A stretch of DNA of 20,099 nucleotides, from NCBI GenBank assembly GCA_049325415.1, contig JBMOLL010000023.1:1-20099 (forward strand), given 5' to 3'. The position numbers and the translations under genes are program-made. Origin of the DNA: JBMOLL01 sp049325415 (lineage in GTDB: Bacteria > Bacteroidota > Bacteroidia > Bacteroidales > GCA-2748055). Of the stretch, positions 1 through 8,199 are shown piece after piece; within the stretch, counting starts at the first letter, position 1; every line of letters begins with the position of its first letter. The notes below the pieces were generated by a model. The model did no database searches and was not told where the DNA came from. It saw only the letters and a list, made by a program, of their open reading frames with translations.

Positions 1-139
1 CGATAATACAAAAAAATTATTAAACAAAAGGATGACTTTGAATGTTTTTAAACCTACAAATACGACACGGAAAACACGGCCCTTATACTGAGGGAGAAAA
101 TTTTCCGTATGCAGATAGTATAAAGTCAAAATTGATTTG

Positions 140-2953
140 ATGGATAAATTCTCCTTTCTGGGCAACCTCGAGCCCCATGCCGTGGAAGAACTGTACAAAA
201 GGTACAGGCAGGACCCTCAATCTGTGGACGAATCGTGGACAAAATTCTTCGAAGGCTTTGAGTTTGCCCGGACAAATTTCAACGGGGAGGTTTCGGAAAC
301 TTTTGATAAGGAGTTCAGGGTAATCAACCTGATCAACGGCTACCGGAAAAGAGGCCACCTTTTTACAGCCACCAACCCGGTAAGAACACGCAGAAAGTAT
401 TTTCCGACCCTCGACCTGGAAAACTACGAGCTGAGTGACGCAGATCTGGATACACCTTTTTATGCCGGAAAGGAGATCGGGATCGGCAAAGCCACCCTGC
501 GGGAAATTGTGGATTACCTTCAGCAGACCTATTGCAGGACCATCGGCTCCGAGTTCATGTTCATACGAAATCCGGAAAAGCTTGACTGGCTTCAGAAAAG
601 AATAGAAGGAAGCAGGAACCGGACGCCCTTTTCAGCGGAGGAAAAGAAAAGGATCTTTCAGAACCTGGTCAGGGCAGTTGGATTTGAGAGATTCATTCAC
701 ACGAAATTTGTCGGGCAAAAGCGTTTCTCCCTTGAAGGAGCAGAGACCCTTGTTCCTGCGCTGAATCACCTGATCGAAGCCGGATCCGGACTGGGTGTCA
801 GGGAATTCACCATCGGTATGGCACACCGGGGCCGGCTCAATGTCCTTGCGAACGTCCTGGGAAAACCGGCCAGGAATATTTTCAAGGAATTTGAGGGGGA
901 TGCTTACGAAGACCGCATCACACTGGGTGATGTCAAGTACCATCTGGGCTACAGCAATACGATCAGGCTGGCTGACGGAACGGAGATCCATTTGAACCTG
1001 CCTCCGAATCCGTCACACCTCGAATCATCCTCACCTATCGTGGAGGGAGTGGCAAGAGCGCATATCGACAGGCTTCATGCCGGCGATAATAACCGGCTGG
1101 TTCCGGTTATCATTCACGGAGATGCCGCCATAGCCGGACAGGGAGTGGTATACGAGGTTGTGCAGATGTCGGAGCTTAACGGATACCAGACCGGCGGAAC
1201 TATACACCTGGTAATTAACAACCAGGTCGGGTTCACAACAAATTACCTGGATGCGCGCTCATCCACCTATTGTACGGATGTTGGCAAAGTTACCAAGTCA
1301 CCTATTTTCCATGTCAACGGCGACGATGTGGAAGCGCTGGTACATGTTATGCAAATGGCCATCGAATACCGGCAACTTTTTCATACCGATGTGTTTATCG
1401 ACATCCTGGGGTACAGGAAGTATGGTCATAACGAGGGAGATGAGCCCCGTTTTACCCAGCCCTTGCTGTACAGGGCCATCGAGGCCCATCCTGATCCAAG
1501 GGAAATATATGCCGGAAAACTGATTGAGGAGGGGATATTTACCCGGGAAGAGATCGAAAAAGCCTTCAGCGACTTCGACGAACAGCTGGAGGTCTGCCTG
1601 TCTGAATCCCGGAAACTGAAAAAAGTATCCATTCAGCAGTTCCTGGAAGATGAATGGAAGGGTTTCCGCTATGCCACCAATGATGATTTCGCTGAAACCC
1701 CGGCAACGGGTGTAGCCCATGAGTTGTTGCTGGAAACCGCATCCAGGATAAACAGTCTTCCCGAACACCGGCAGTTCTTCAGGAAAGCTATTAAGCTGAT
1801 GGAGGACCGGCAGAAACTGATCGGAAGCGGTTATGCCGACTGGGCCCTGGGTGAGCTGCTTGCATACGGAACCCTGCTTGCAGAGGGAACACCGGTACGG
1901 GTGAGCGGCCAGGACAGTGTAAGAGGAACTTTCTCCCACCGCCATGCCGGGCTGGTGATTGAAGATACGGGCGAAGAATATTTCCCCCTGAAAAACCTCA
2001 GTGAAGGACAGGCGCCCTTCCATATCTACAACTCCCCGCTGAACGAATATGGCGTCATGGGCTTTGAATACGGTTATGCCCTGGCCTCACCCAGGACGCT
2101 GAATATCTGGGAAGCGCAGTTCGGTGATTTTGCCAATGTCGCCCAGGTGATCATCGACCAGTACATCAGCAGTGCGGAAGAAAAGTGGGGTGTGATGAAT
2201 GGCCTTGTACTGCTTCTTCCCCACGGATTTGAAGGACAGGGTCCGGAACACAGCAGCGCCAGGATCGAGCGCTTTCTAATACTCTCGGCCCAGAACAACA
2301 TGCAGGTTATCGTTCCGAGCACACCGGCCAACATTTTCCACGCCCTCAGGATGCAGATCCACCGCAATACAAGGCTTCCGATGATCGTTTTTACCCCCAA
2401 AAGCCTGCTGCGGCATCCGAGATGTATCTCTCCCCTTTCAGAACTTGAGACCGGACGTTTCCAGCCGGTCTACGACGATCCGGATACTGATGAGGAAGAA
2501 GTGCGCAGGGTGGTTTTCTGCAGCGGAAAGATCTATTACGAACTTTTGGAGCAGAAGGAAAAGCTGAACGCCAGGGATATTGCCCTGATCCGCATTGAAC
2601 AACTCCACCCCTTCCCCGAGCAACGCATTGCGGCCATAATGAAACGCTTCAGGAATAACCTGCTGACGATCTGGGTACAGGAAGAACCAGAAAACATGGG
2701 AGCCTGGTCGTACATCCGTAATTATCTTCAGAAGTACCAGGTGATCCCCGTTTCAAGACAAGCCTCGGGAAGCCCGGCAACCGGCCTGCACAAACTACAC
2801 GAAATCTCTCAGCAGGAGATCATCGGCAAGATATTCAGGGAGTGTACCTGTGAACTTCAGAATAAATACTGTGGGCTGCAGTGTGTGATCGGCTCATCGA
2901 GAAAACAGATCCTTAAACAGCATTACTATTTCGAATCGCAGAAGATCAGATAA
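140..2953 (+). CDS. sucA: 2-oxoglutarate dehydrogenase E1 component (thiamine-diphosphate dependent)
   Basis: This is the E1 subunit of the cytosolic 2-oxoglutarate dehydrogenase complex: it decarboxylates 2-oxoglutarate on ThDP and passes the succinyl group to the lipoyl arm of E2. The 937-residue length fits the family. The N-terminal FLGNLEPHAVEELYKRY segment is the E2/E3-binding peptide typical of OGDH E1. The active-site segment GMAHRGRLN contains His229, and the ThDP/metal motif runs from GDAAIAGQG (Asp328) to Asn360-Asn361. YGHNEGDEP and the C-terminal transketolase-like and E1 C-terminal domains follow. A TTG at 137 directly precedes ATG 140; I chose the ATG. No Shine-Dalgarno is visible; a weak -7-like TGACTTTG lies at 33-40, and the rest of the 139-base leader shows only a short GAAAATTTTC palindrome. 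The C terminus carries an odd cysteine-rich tail (Cys902, 904, 911, 915). sucB follows after 16 bases, so co-transcription is likely. Confidence 0.97.
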   Translation: MDKFSFLGNLEPHAVEELYKRYRQDPQSVDESWTKFFEGFEFARTNFNGEVSETFDKEFRVINLINGYRKRGHLFTATNPVRTRRKYFPTLDLENYELSDADLDTPFYAGKEIGIGKATLREIVDYLQQTYCRTIGSEFMFIRNPEKLDWLQKRIEGSRNRTPFSAEEKKRIFQNLVRAVGFERFIHTKFVGQKRFSLEGAETLVPALNHLIEAGSGLGVREFTIGMAHRGRLNVLANVLGKPARNIFKEFEGDAYEDRITLGDVKYHLGYSNTIRLADGTEIHLNLPPNPSHLESSSPIVEGVARAHIDRLHAGDNNRLVPVIIHGDAAIAGQGVVYEVVQMSELNGYQTGGTIHLVINNQVGFTTNYLDARSSTYCTDVGKVTKSPIFHVNGDDVEALVHVMQMAIEYRQLFHTDVFIDILGYRKYGHNEGDEPRFTQPLLYRAIEAHPDPREIYAGKLIEEGIFTREEIEKAFSDFDEQLEVCLSESRKLKKVSIQQFLEDEWKGFRYATNDDFAETPATGVAHELLLETASRINSLPEHRQFFRKAIKLMEDRQKLIGSGYADWALGELLAYGTLLAEGTPVRVSGQDSVRGTFSHRHAGLVIEDTGEEYFPLKNLSEGQAPFHIYNSPLNEYGVMGFEYGYALASPRTLNIWEAQFGDFANVAQVIIDQYISSAEEKWGVMNGLVLLLPHGFEGQGPEHSSARIERFLILSAQNNMQVIVPSTPANIFHALRMQIHRNTRLPMIVFTPKSLLRHPRCISPLSELETGRFQPVYDDPDTDEEEVRRVVFCSGKIYYELLEQKEKLNARDIALIRIEQLHPFPEQRIAAIMKRFRNNLLTIWVQEEPENMGAWSYIRNYLQKYQVIPVSRQASGSPATGLHKLHEISQQEIIGKIFRECTCELQNKYCGLQCVIGSSRKQILKQHYYFESQKIR

Positions 2954-2969
2954 ATACAAAACTATTCCT

Positions 2970-4238
2970 ATGATCCTTGAAATAAAAATACCCAGCCCGG
3001 GAGAATCAATCTCAGAGGTTCAGATAGCCAGCTGGTTTGTAAAAGACGGTGATTATGTGTCGAAGAACCAGGAGATCGGCGAGGTCGAATCTGAAAAAGC
3101 CACCCTGCCCCTTATTGCAGGACAGTCAGGGAGGATCAGTATCCTGAAAGAGGGAGGGGGCACCGCAGCTGTCGGGGAAGTTGTCTGCACGATCGATACC
3201 TCGGTTGCCGCACCTGCGACTGAAACCAAAAAAGAGGCCGTTCCGGAAGCAAAGGACAAAAAACCCGATCCGGCGAAGCAGGAAAAAGTTGTCGAAACGG
3301 TTGTAAAATCTGATGAACCAATGCAGGTAACTACCGGTCCTGAAGCAAAGGCAACCCCCCTTGCAAAGAGGATGATGGAGGAAAATGGAATAAGAATTGA
3401 AGAAGTCATACAGGGCTTAAGAAAGCTAAGCGCTGCTGATGTAAAGGCAGTGATAGATTCGAGGGGCCAAGCCGACCCGGCAGCCTTTACAGCGGTGGAG
3501 AACTCCAGAGAAAGTGTAAGGAATAAAATGAGTCCGCTCCGGAAAAAACTCAGCGACAGGTTGGTGGCTGTCAAGAACCAGACGGCCATGCTCACCACCT
3601 TCAATGAAGCCGATATGAGCGCCATCATGAAGCTGAGAAACCAGTATCAGGCAGCGTTTACCACGAAACACGGGATTAAGCTGGGCTTCATGTCCTTTTT
3701 TGCCATGGCTGCGGCAGCCGCACTGAAAGAATTTCCCGCAGTGAATTCCTATCTTGAAGGAGATGAAATAGTATCACCGGAATATGTGGATATCGGGATA
3801 GCTGTGCAGACCGAGAAGGGACTGATGGTTCCCGTGGTGCGAAATGCTGAGTCGCTGGGACTCGCCGGACTGGAAAAAGCAATAGCTGCACTTGCCGAAA
3901 AGGCAAGAAAAAACCGGATATCCATTGAAGAAATGAGCGGGGGAACATTTACCATCACGAATGGAGGCGTTTTCGGATCCATGCTGTCGACCCCTATTCT
4001 GAACCCGCCGCAATCGGCCATTCTCGGGATGCATAATATCATCGAACGCCCGGTGGCCGTCAGCGGGAAGGTGGAAATCCGGCCAATGATGTACCTTGCA
4101 CTGAGTTACGACCACCGGATCATTGACGGAAGAGACTCTGTTGGTTTTCTCAAGCGGATAAAAGAATACATCGAAGAACCGGTTAACCTTCTCTATCAGG
4201 GGAAGAACCCGGAAAAAACACTTTTGGAAGTAGAATAA
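2970..4238 (+). CDS. sucB: 2-oxoglutarate dehydrogenase E2, dihydrolipoyl succinyltransferase
   Basis: E2 core of the 2-oxoglutarate dehydrogenase complex, transferring the succinyl group from lipoamide to CoA. Residues 1-77 form a single lipoyl domain with the lipoylated lysine at Lys43 in EVESEKAT; most homologues have DKA rather than EKA here. An Ala/Pro/Lys-rich flexible linker covers about 78-127. A peripheral-subunit-binding domain starts at ATPLAKRMM (about 128-163). The catalytic acyltransferase domain (about 190-422) ends in SYDHRIIDGRDS, with catalytic His382 and Asp386. Length (422 residues) and the one-lipoyl layout match SucB rather than the multi-lipoyl pyruvate E2, and sucA directly upstream supports the substrate. 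The E3 gene is not present in the window and must lie elsewhere. Confidence 0.96.
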   Translation: MILEIKIPSPGESISEVQIASWFVKDGDYVSKNQEIGEVESEKATLPLIAGQSGRISILKEGGGTAAVGEVVCTIDTSVAAPATETKKEAVPEAKDKKPDPAKQEKVVETVVKSDEPMQVTTGPEAKATPLAKRMMEENGIRIEEVIQGLRKLSAADVKAVIDSRGQADPAAFTAVENSRESVRNKMSPLRKKLSDRLVAVKNQTAMLTTFNEADMSAIMKLRNQYQAAFTTKHGIKLGFMSFFAMAAAAALKEFPAVNSYLEGDEIVSPEYVDIGIAVQTEKGLMVPVVRNAESLGLAGLEKAIAALAEKARKNRISIEEMSGGTFTITNGGVFGSMLSTPILNPPQSAILGMHNIIERPVAVSGKVEIRPMMYLALSYDHRIIDGRDSVGFLKRIKEYIEEPVNLLYQGKNPEKTLLEVE

Positions 4239-4266
4239 ACCTTAATTTATACCAAAAACCAATGTC

Positions 4267-4932
4267 ATGAAGAAACTCATTTTTTTCCTATTGTTTGCTG
4301 CCAGTATTCAGATCCTGTCAGGACAGATAAAAAGCGCCCAGATCACTTACACCATGGATTATTCTGCCGATGAAGAATCGGAAGACGGAGAATCCGTTGC
4401 ATCATTCTTTGAAGGGAGCAGTATGTCCATATATTTTAATCCCTCAATGATGCGTACCGACATTGTATTTGGATTAATTATGGATATGAAGGTGATTATC
4501 AACTATACCGGGAAAAACGGCCTGATCCTGATGTCGACCTTCGGATCAAATTTTGCCGTACCGGCTACTCTGGACCAGATCCTCGATAACGGCAGCTCTG
4601 CCGATGAGAAACCGGTCCTGGAGCTGGTATCCGGAACCAAAAAGATCCTGAAGTATAAATGCAAAAAAGCCCTGCAAACCGATGCAGCCGGAAATGTTAC
4701 CACGATATGGTACTCGGAAAAATTCAAGGTGCCGGTATCCTATTTCGGTGTCGCACAGGACATTCCAGGCTTACCCCTTGAAATAGAATCCAACAACAGC
4801 GGGGTCAGGATCGTTTTCACGGCCACCGAGATCAAAAAGGGAGAACCTGAAGAAGGGACCTTCAGCCTGGACATCCCCGAAGGCTATGAAGAGATGAGCT
4901 ACGAGGAATTCAGCTCCATGGGAGAAGAATAA
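4267..4932 (+). CDS. secreted DUF4412/GLPGLI-like protein
   Basis: A 221-residue exported protein of unknown function. Residues 1-20 (MKKLIFFLLFAASIQILSGQ) are a clear signal peptide; no lipobox cysteine follows, so it is probably periplasmic. The mature part is beta-rich. It has a SAQITYTMDY opening, a middle region around KILKYKCKKALQ, a WYSEKFKVPV segment and a late PGLPLEIE, ending in PEGYEEMSYEEFSS. This pattern (KYKCKKA, then WYS/T, then PGLPLE, then PEGY) resembles DUF4412 and GLPGLI-type secreted proteins of Bacteroidota, so I place it near those families from memory of the pattern only. It starts 28 bases after sucB and ends 4 bases before the next gene, so it probably belongs to the suc transcript, although no functional link to 2-oxoglutarate oxidation is evident. 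Confidence 0.75.
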   Translation: MKKLIFFLLFAASIQILSGQIKSAQITYTMDYSADEESEDGESVASFFEGSSMSIYFNPSMMRTDIVFGLIMDMKVIINYTGKNGLILMSTFGSNFAVPATLDQILDNGSSADEKPVLELVSGTKKILKYKCKKALQTDAAGNVTTIWYSEKFKVPVSYFGVAQDIPGLPLEIESNNSGVRIVFTATEIKKGEPEEGTFSLDIPEGYEEMSYEEFSSMGEE

Positions 4933-4936
4933 TACC

Positions 4937-5593
4937 ATGCAGGGAACCGCAATACTATTTGGAGCTACCGGAGCAGTGGGAAGTCAGCTGCTCCGGCAAC
5001 TCCTTCAGGAAAAACGTTATGACCGGATCGTTGTCTTTGCCAGAAGATCGCCCGGCATTACACACCCGGCGCTGGAAATCAACATTGACCCGCTCGATGA
5101 TCCGGAAAGAATTGCCGATCGTATCCAGGGTGACCATCTGTTCTGCTGCCTTGGAACAACCAGCAAAAAAGCCGGCTCAAAAGAAGCATTCCGCAAGGTT
5201 GATCTGGACCTGCCTGTGGCCCTTGCGGCCATTGCCTCCAGGAACGGAGTTGGCACCTTCGTTGTAATCAGTTCCATCGGAGCCGGTGAGTCGGCAAAGG
5301 GTTTTTATCTCCGCACAAAAAGCAGGATGGAAGAAGGCGTAAAACAGTATTCATTTAAAAACCTGGCTATTGTAAGGCCTTCCCTTTTACTGGGAGAGCG
5401 GAATGAGTTCCGTTTCGGGGAGTTCATCGGAGCCGGCCTTAATATTGTTTTTTCTCCCCTGCTCAGGGGCCGCCTGAAAAAATTCAGGGGTATCAGGACG
5501 GAAACCGTGGCACGGGCAATGATCACCATCGCCAATACCGGTAACGGTTACAGGGTCTATGAATCGGACGAATTACAGGACCTCGGAAGCTGA
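4937..5593 (+). CDS. atypical SDR, NAD(P)-binding Rossmann protein (HTATIP2-like)
   Basis: A 218-residue cytoplasmic protein of the atypical short-chain dehydrogenase/NmrA-like class, resembling the HTATIP2/TIP30 group. The nucleotide-binding glycine motif GATGAVG is at residues 9-15 after a hydrophobic beta strand. Ser112-Ser113 (VVISSIGA) and a Tyr124-x3-Lys128 pair (YLRTK) give the SDR catalytic pattern. CCLGTTSKKAGSKEAF (70-85) is typical of this group, and IVRPSLLLGER is the usual late strand. The substrate cannot be read from sequence. The start lies 4 bases after the preceding stop, so it is translated from the same transcript. It converges on the thioredoxin-fold gene with only 19 bases between stops and no visible terminator. 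Confidence 0.88.
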   Translation: MQGTAILFGATGAVGSQLLRQLLQEKRYDRIVVFARRSPGITHPALEINIDPLDDPERIADRIQGDHLFCCLGTTSKKAGSKEAFRKVDLDLPVALAAIASRNGVGTFVVISSIGAGESAKGFYLRTKSRMEEGVKQYSFKNLAIVRPSLLLGERNEFRFGEFIGAGLNIVFSPLLRGRLKKFRGIRTETVARAMITIANTGNGYRVYESDELQDLGS

Positions 5594-5612
5594 TCGGCTC
5601 ATACAGAAATAC

Positions 5613-6821
5613 CTATTGGCCAGAGATGGCGTTAAACACATTTTCAATAAGTTCCTTCTCATTGTCATTTCCGGCAAGTGTCCGGGCCTTTTTGAAAAAT
5701 TCAACGCTCTTGTCCATATCTCCCAGCATATAATGGCACGTTCCTGAATAAAAATAATAATCAAATTTTTCATTCAGGCTAAGGCAGATATTGAACCATT
5801 CCAGGGCTTTCTCCAGGATTTCGGGATTCGCATATTGCTGGTCAAGATCAATCAGCTGTGAAGCCATGGTAAAAAGCCAGCTGTCATCCCCTTTCCGCTC
5901 CTGTGCATAGTTTTTGTCGATATAAGAGAATAACGAGTCCAGATCCATGGTATAATAATAAAACTGGAGATAGGCCATGTCGGTCATCATCCTGCCATCG
6001 ACTTCCGTTCCTGCAGTAAGCAACTGAAGATCTGATGTAAAGAGATCAACACCGCTCCGATCGTTCAACTGAATGGCATTCAGTACCGACCGGTAAAACG
6101 CACTGGAGATAAAATCGCTGTAGGCAGTATCCAGGACGGTCCTGACCAGATCGCGCTGCTTCAGGATCTGTTTCCAGACCGGGGTACCCGGTGTCACATA
6201 ATTGGCTATTACCCTGATGTCGTCGGCATTAAGGTCCGTATCCGGATCTATACCCGATAGGTAGGTAAGGGCAGCAGACTCGGCCTGTTCATCCTTCCTG
6301 AGATCAACAAGCGCGGTAATATAGGAAGCGTACTCCTCCGGGTTGAGGTTTCCGCCCGTGAATTTTGGTTGAAGAAGTTCATAGGTATTGTACGCCTCAC
6401 TCGCTTTTCGCAGGGCTACAGCCAGATCTTCCGGCGTCATATACCCGACCATCCGGGTCATCAGTTCACCACCCGGTGCAAAAACAAAGGCAGAGGGATA
6501 GCCTTCCAGCTGATACTGATAGGAGAACATGCTGCCATAATCCGTTTCCCCATCCATTTTAAGGGGGATATAGCCCGTATTTAAAAGCTTTCCAATCGTC
6601 CGGTCCGAATAGGTATCCCGGTCCATCATCTTACACGGACTGCACCATGTGGCATATACATCGACAAATAAGGGAAGTTTCAGACTGTCCGACAGGGCCA
6701 TAGCCTCCTCCATCTCCTGCCTCGTTTTAATCTCTCTGAATTTAACCTGTCCTTCTGATACCGCTGAAAAAGCGAGAATGAGTACCGGAACAATTAAAAG
6801 AACTTTCCTGATGCTGATCAT
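5613..6821 (-). CDS. secreted thioredoxin-fold protein with helical C-terminal region
   Basis: A 402-residue exported protein. Residues 1-24 form a signal peptide (hydrophobic VLLIVPVLILAFSAVS). A thioredoxin-like domain at about 26-135 has the redox motif WCSPC (Cys60, Cys63) and the cis-proline segment EGYPSAF (Pro109), so it probably acts as a periplasmic thiol-disulfide reductase or isomerase. From about 150 to the end the protein is helical. The last part (WFNICLSLNEKFDYYFYSGTCHYMLGDMDKSVEFFKKA) looks like tetratricopeptide helices, suggesting a protein-binding half. The redox domain and motif are seen directly; the client protein is unknown. It lies 58 bases downstream of the glycosyltransferase on the same strand, with a 12-base palindrome in the gap. 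Confidence 0.87.
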   Translation of the reverse strand: MISIRKVLLIVPVLILAFSAVSEGQVKFREIKTRQEMEEAMALSDSLKLPLFVDVYATWCSPCKMMDRDTYSDRTIGKLLNTGYIPLKMDGETDYGSMFSYQYQLEGYPSAFVFAPGGELMTRMVGYMTPEDLAVALRKASEAYNTYELLQPKFTGGNLNPEEYASYITALVDLRKDEQAESAALTYLSGIDPDTDLNADDIRVIANYVTPGTPVWKQILKQRDLVRTVLDTAYSDFISSAFYRSVLNAIQLNDRSGVDLFTSDLQLLTAGTEVDGRMMTDMAYLQFYYYTMDLDSLFSYIDKNYAQERKGDDSWLFTMASQLIDLDQQYANPEILEKALEWFNICLSLNEKFDYYFYSGTCHYMLGDMDKSVEFFKKARTLAGNDNEKELIENVFNAISGQ

Positions 6822-6842
6822 ATGCTTCTGATTTTATATTTC

Positions 6843-6854
6843 TAAAACGTTTTA
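6843..6854. repeat. 12-base perfect palindrome TAAAACGTTTTA
   Basis: A perfect 12-base palindrome lies in the 58-base gap between the glycosyltransferase stop and the thioredoxin-fold gene start, 22 bases from that start. It could be an operator, but no promoter pair is evident next to it. A palindrome of this size is expected a few times by chance in 20 kb. Confidence 0.35.
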
Positions 6855-6879
6855 TCTCCTGCAATGTTGCGGCCACTCA

Positions 6880-8022
6880 TCAAACATCCCGCCTTTCCTC
6901 CCCGGCTTCCCTGATCCGGCTTAACAGGTTCTTTAGTTTCAAGGACTCACTTTCCCAGTTCAGCTGCTTTGCTGCGGTCTCAAGATTTGTCTTCCAGGTA
7001 GCCCGAAGTTCCCGGTTGCCAAGCGCTCCTTTGATGAGCACAGCCAGCTGTTCCGGATCCCTGTCGCCATACACCAGCCCCAGGCCAAAATCCTCCACTA
7101 TTGCCCGCATTTCCGGCAGGCCGGAACAAATAACCGGTACACCTGCCATGATATAATCAAACAACTTGTTTGGCAGGGCAAATCTGTAGTTGAGCCCGAG
7201 GTCCTCCTCCATGGAAAAGCCCAGATCAGCCTGGCAGGTAAGGTCATGGAGTTCCCGTGGTTTCAGTCTGCCGGTAAGCAAAACCCTGTTTTCAAGTCCG
7301 TTTTTCGCAATCCGGCTTCTTACCTGCTCCATGATGTCGCCATCCCCGGCAACAATCAACTGACAGTCTTCCAGATGATCCATGGCATCCACCAGTAATT
7401 CAATACCTCTTCCTTTATTGACGGCACCCTGGTAAAGCAGGATATTCCGCCCCGGAAAGCGCGCTCTCCAGCCATCTCCGGTTGATCCTTCTTTTATCAC
7501 AGGAAGATTCCTGACCACTTCAAAAGTCGTACCATATCTGGAATGGTAGGCTGAAGCTATGGGTTGGCTGACAGTCATGGCCCACTTTAGTCGGGGTACA
7601 ATCCCGGCTTCAATCTTTTCCCATATTGCTTTCACACTGTCCCTTCCGACCAGTTCAGGTACTTCGGTGAAATACTCATGGCTGTCGTAAAGCAGCGGGA
7701 CCCCGCGAAGGCGGGAAGCAAGAAAAGCAGCCCCCAGTGTGTCGAGATCATTGGCCAGGATCAGTTCCGGCTTTTTACCCGTCAGGAGGTAGAAAAACAA
7801 ACGAAGGTTATAAAAGAAATAGAAGAATGGTCCTTTTGTAAAAAGCATCCTGAAGCGCCTTGTTTTCCAGGGCAAACCAACAGGCAGGCTTCGCTTCAGC
7901 TTCCTTCCGATCAGCACAGGCTCAAAGCCTTCCTCAGCCAGTGTACCGGCCACGCGCTGCACCCGCTGGTCGGTGACCAGATCATTGATAACCGCTATAC
8001 AGACTTTTCTCCGGACTGCCAT
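6880..8022 (-). CDS. GT4-like glycosyltransferase
   Basis: A 380-residue GT-B fold glycosyltransferase of the GT4-like class, probably using a nucleotide sugar for surface polysaccharide or glycolipid synthesis at the cytoplasmic face. The N-terminal domain starts VCIAVINDLVTDQRVQR and contains LYDSHEYFTE (about 113-121). The C-terminal donor-binding domain has YQGAVNKGRGIELL (about 197-210), VAGDGD and the acidic-to-LPNKLFDYIMAGVPVI segment (about 272-298) that is diagnostic of GT4. The reading frame stays open upstream to 8127, but the family-like start is MAVRRKVCIAV at 8022; the extra 35 residues (with YYLSSSAGAVYP) look non-conserved and overlap a -7-like box at 8068-8075. The acceptor and sugar cannot be read. 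Divergent from murB. Confidence 0.88.
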   Translation of the reverse strand: MAVRRKVCIAVINDLVTDQRVQRVAGTLAEEGFEPVLIGRKLKRSLPVGLPWKTRRFRMLFTKGPFFYFFYNLRLFFYLLTGKKPELILANDLDTLGAAFLASRLRGVPLLYDSHEYFTEVPELVGRDSVKAIWEKIEAGIVPRLKWAMTVSQPIASAYHSRYGTTFEVVRNLPVIKEGSTGDGWRARFPGRNILLYQGAVNKGRGIELLVDAMDHLEDCQLIVAGDGDIMEQVRSRIAKNGLENRVLLTGRLKPRELHDLTCQADLGFSMEEDLGLNYRFALPNKLFDYIMAGVPVICSGLPEMRAIVEDFGLGLVYGDRDPEQLAVLIKGALGNRELRATWKTNLETAAKQLNWESESLKLKNLLSRIREAGEERRDV

Positions 8023-8067
8023 GGATTGCAGATCTGATTTTATTACCGGATAAACCGCTCCTGCCGA

Positions 8068-8075
8068 CGAAGATA
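8068..8075 (-). promoter_or_regulatory. possible -7 box for the glycosyltransferase
   Basis: On the minus strand the bases read TATCTTCG, one mismatch from TAnnTTTG, about 45 bases before the ATG at 8022. No clear TTG -33 element is seen. If active it supports the shorter start. Confidence 0.35.
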
Positions 8076-8149
8076 GATAATATCGCTGAAAATCCACCAT
8101 TCGAAGTGCGGGAATGGCGGCCGGCAATTTACGGCTAAAAAAGGAGGCT

Positions 8150-8182
8150 TTGGCCTATTTTCCCCGATCTTCATTATCTTTA
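8150..8182 (+). promoter_or_regulatory. candidate Bacteroidota promoter of murB
   Basis: TTG at 8150-8152 and TATCTTTA at 8175-8182 are 22 bases apart, close to the -33/-7 pattern of Bacteroidota. The box ends 17 bases before the murB ATG, giving a short leader. Confidence 0.5.
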
Positions 8183-8199
8183 CGCGAAGACAAGACCCC

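Noticed and set aside
33..40. TGACTTTG as the sucA promoter box
   Set aside because: It has G in place of the conserved A, no TTG upstream, and lies about 100 bases from the start; too weak to list as a feature.
1298..2023. A 241-codon open frame on the minus strand inside sucA
   Set aside because: It lies wholly antisense to strongly conserved E1 sequence, shows no family motif, and its composition is that of a shadow frame.
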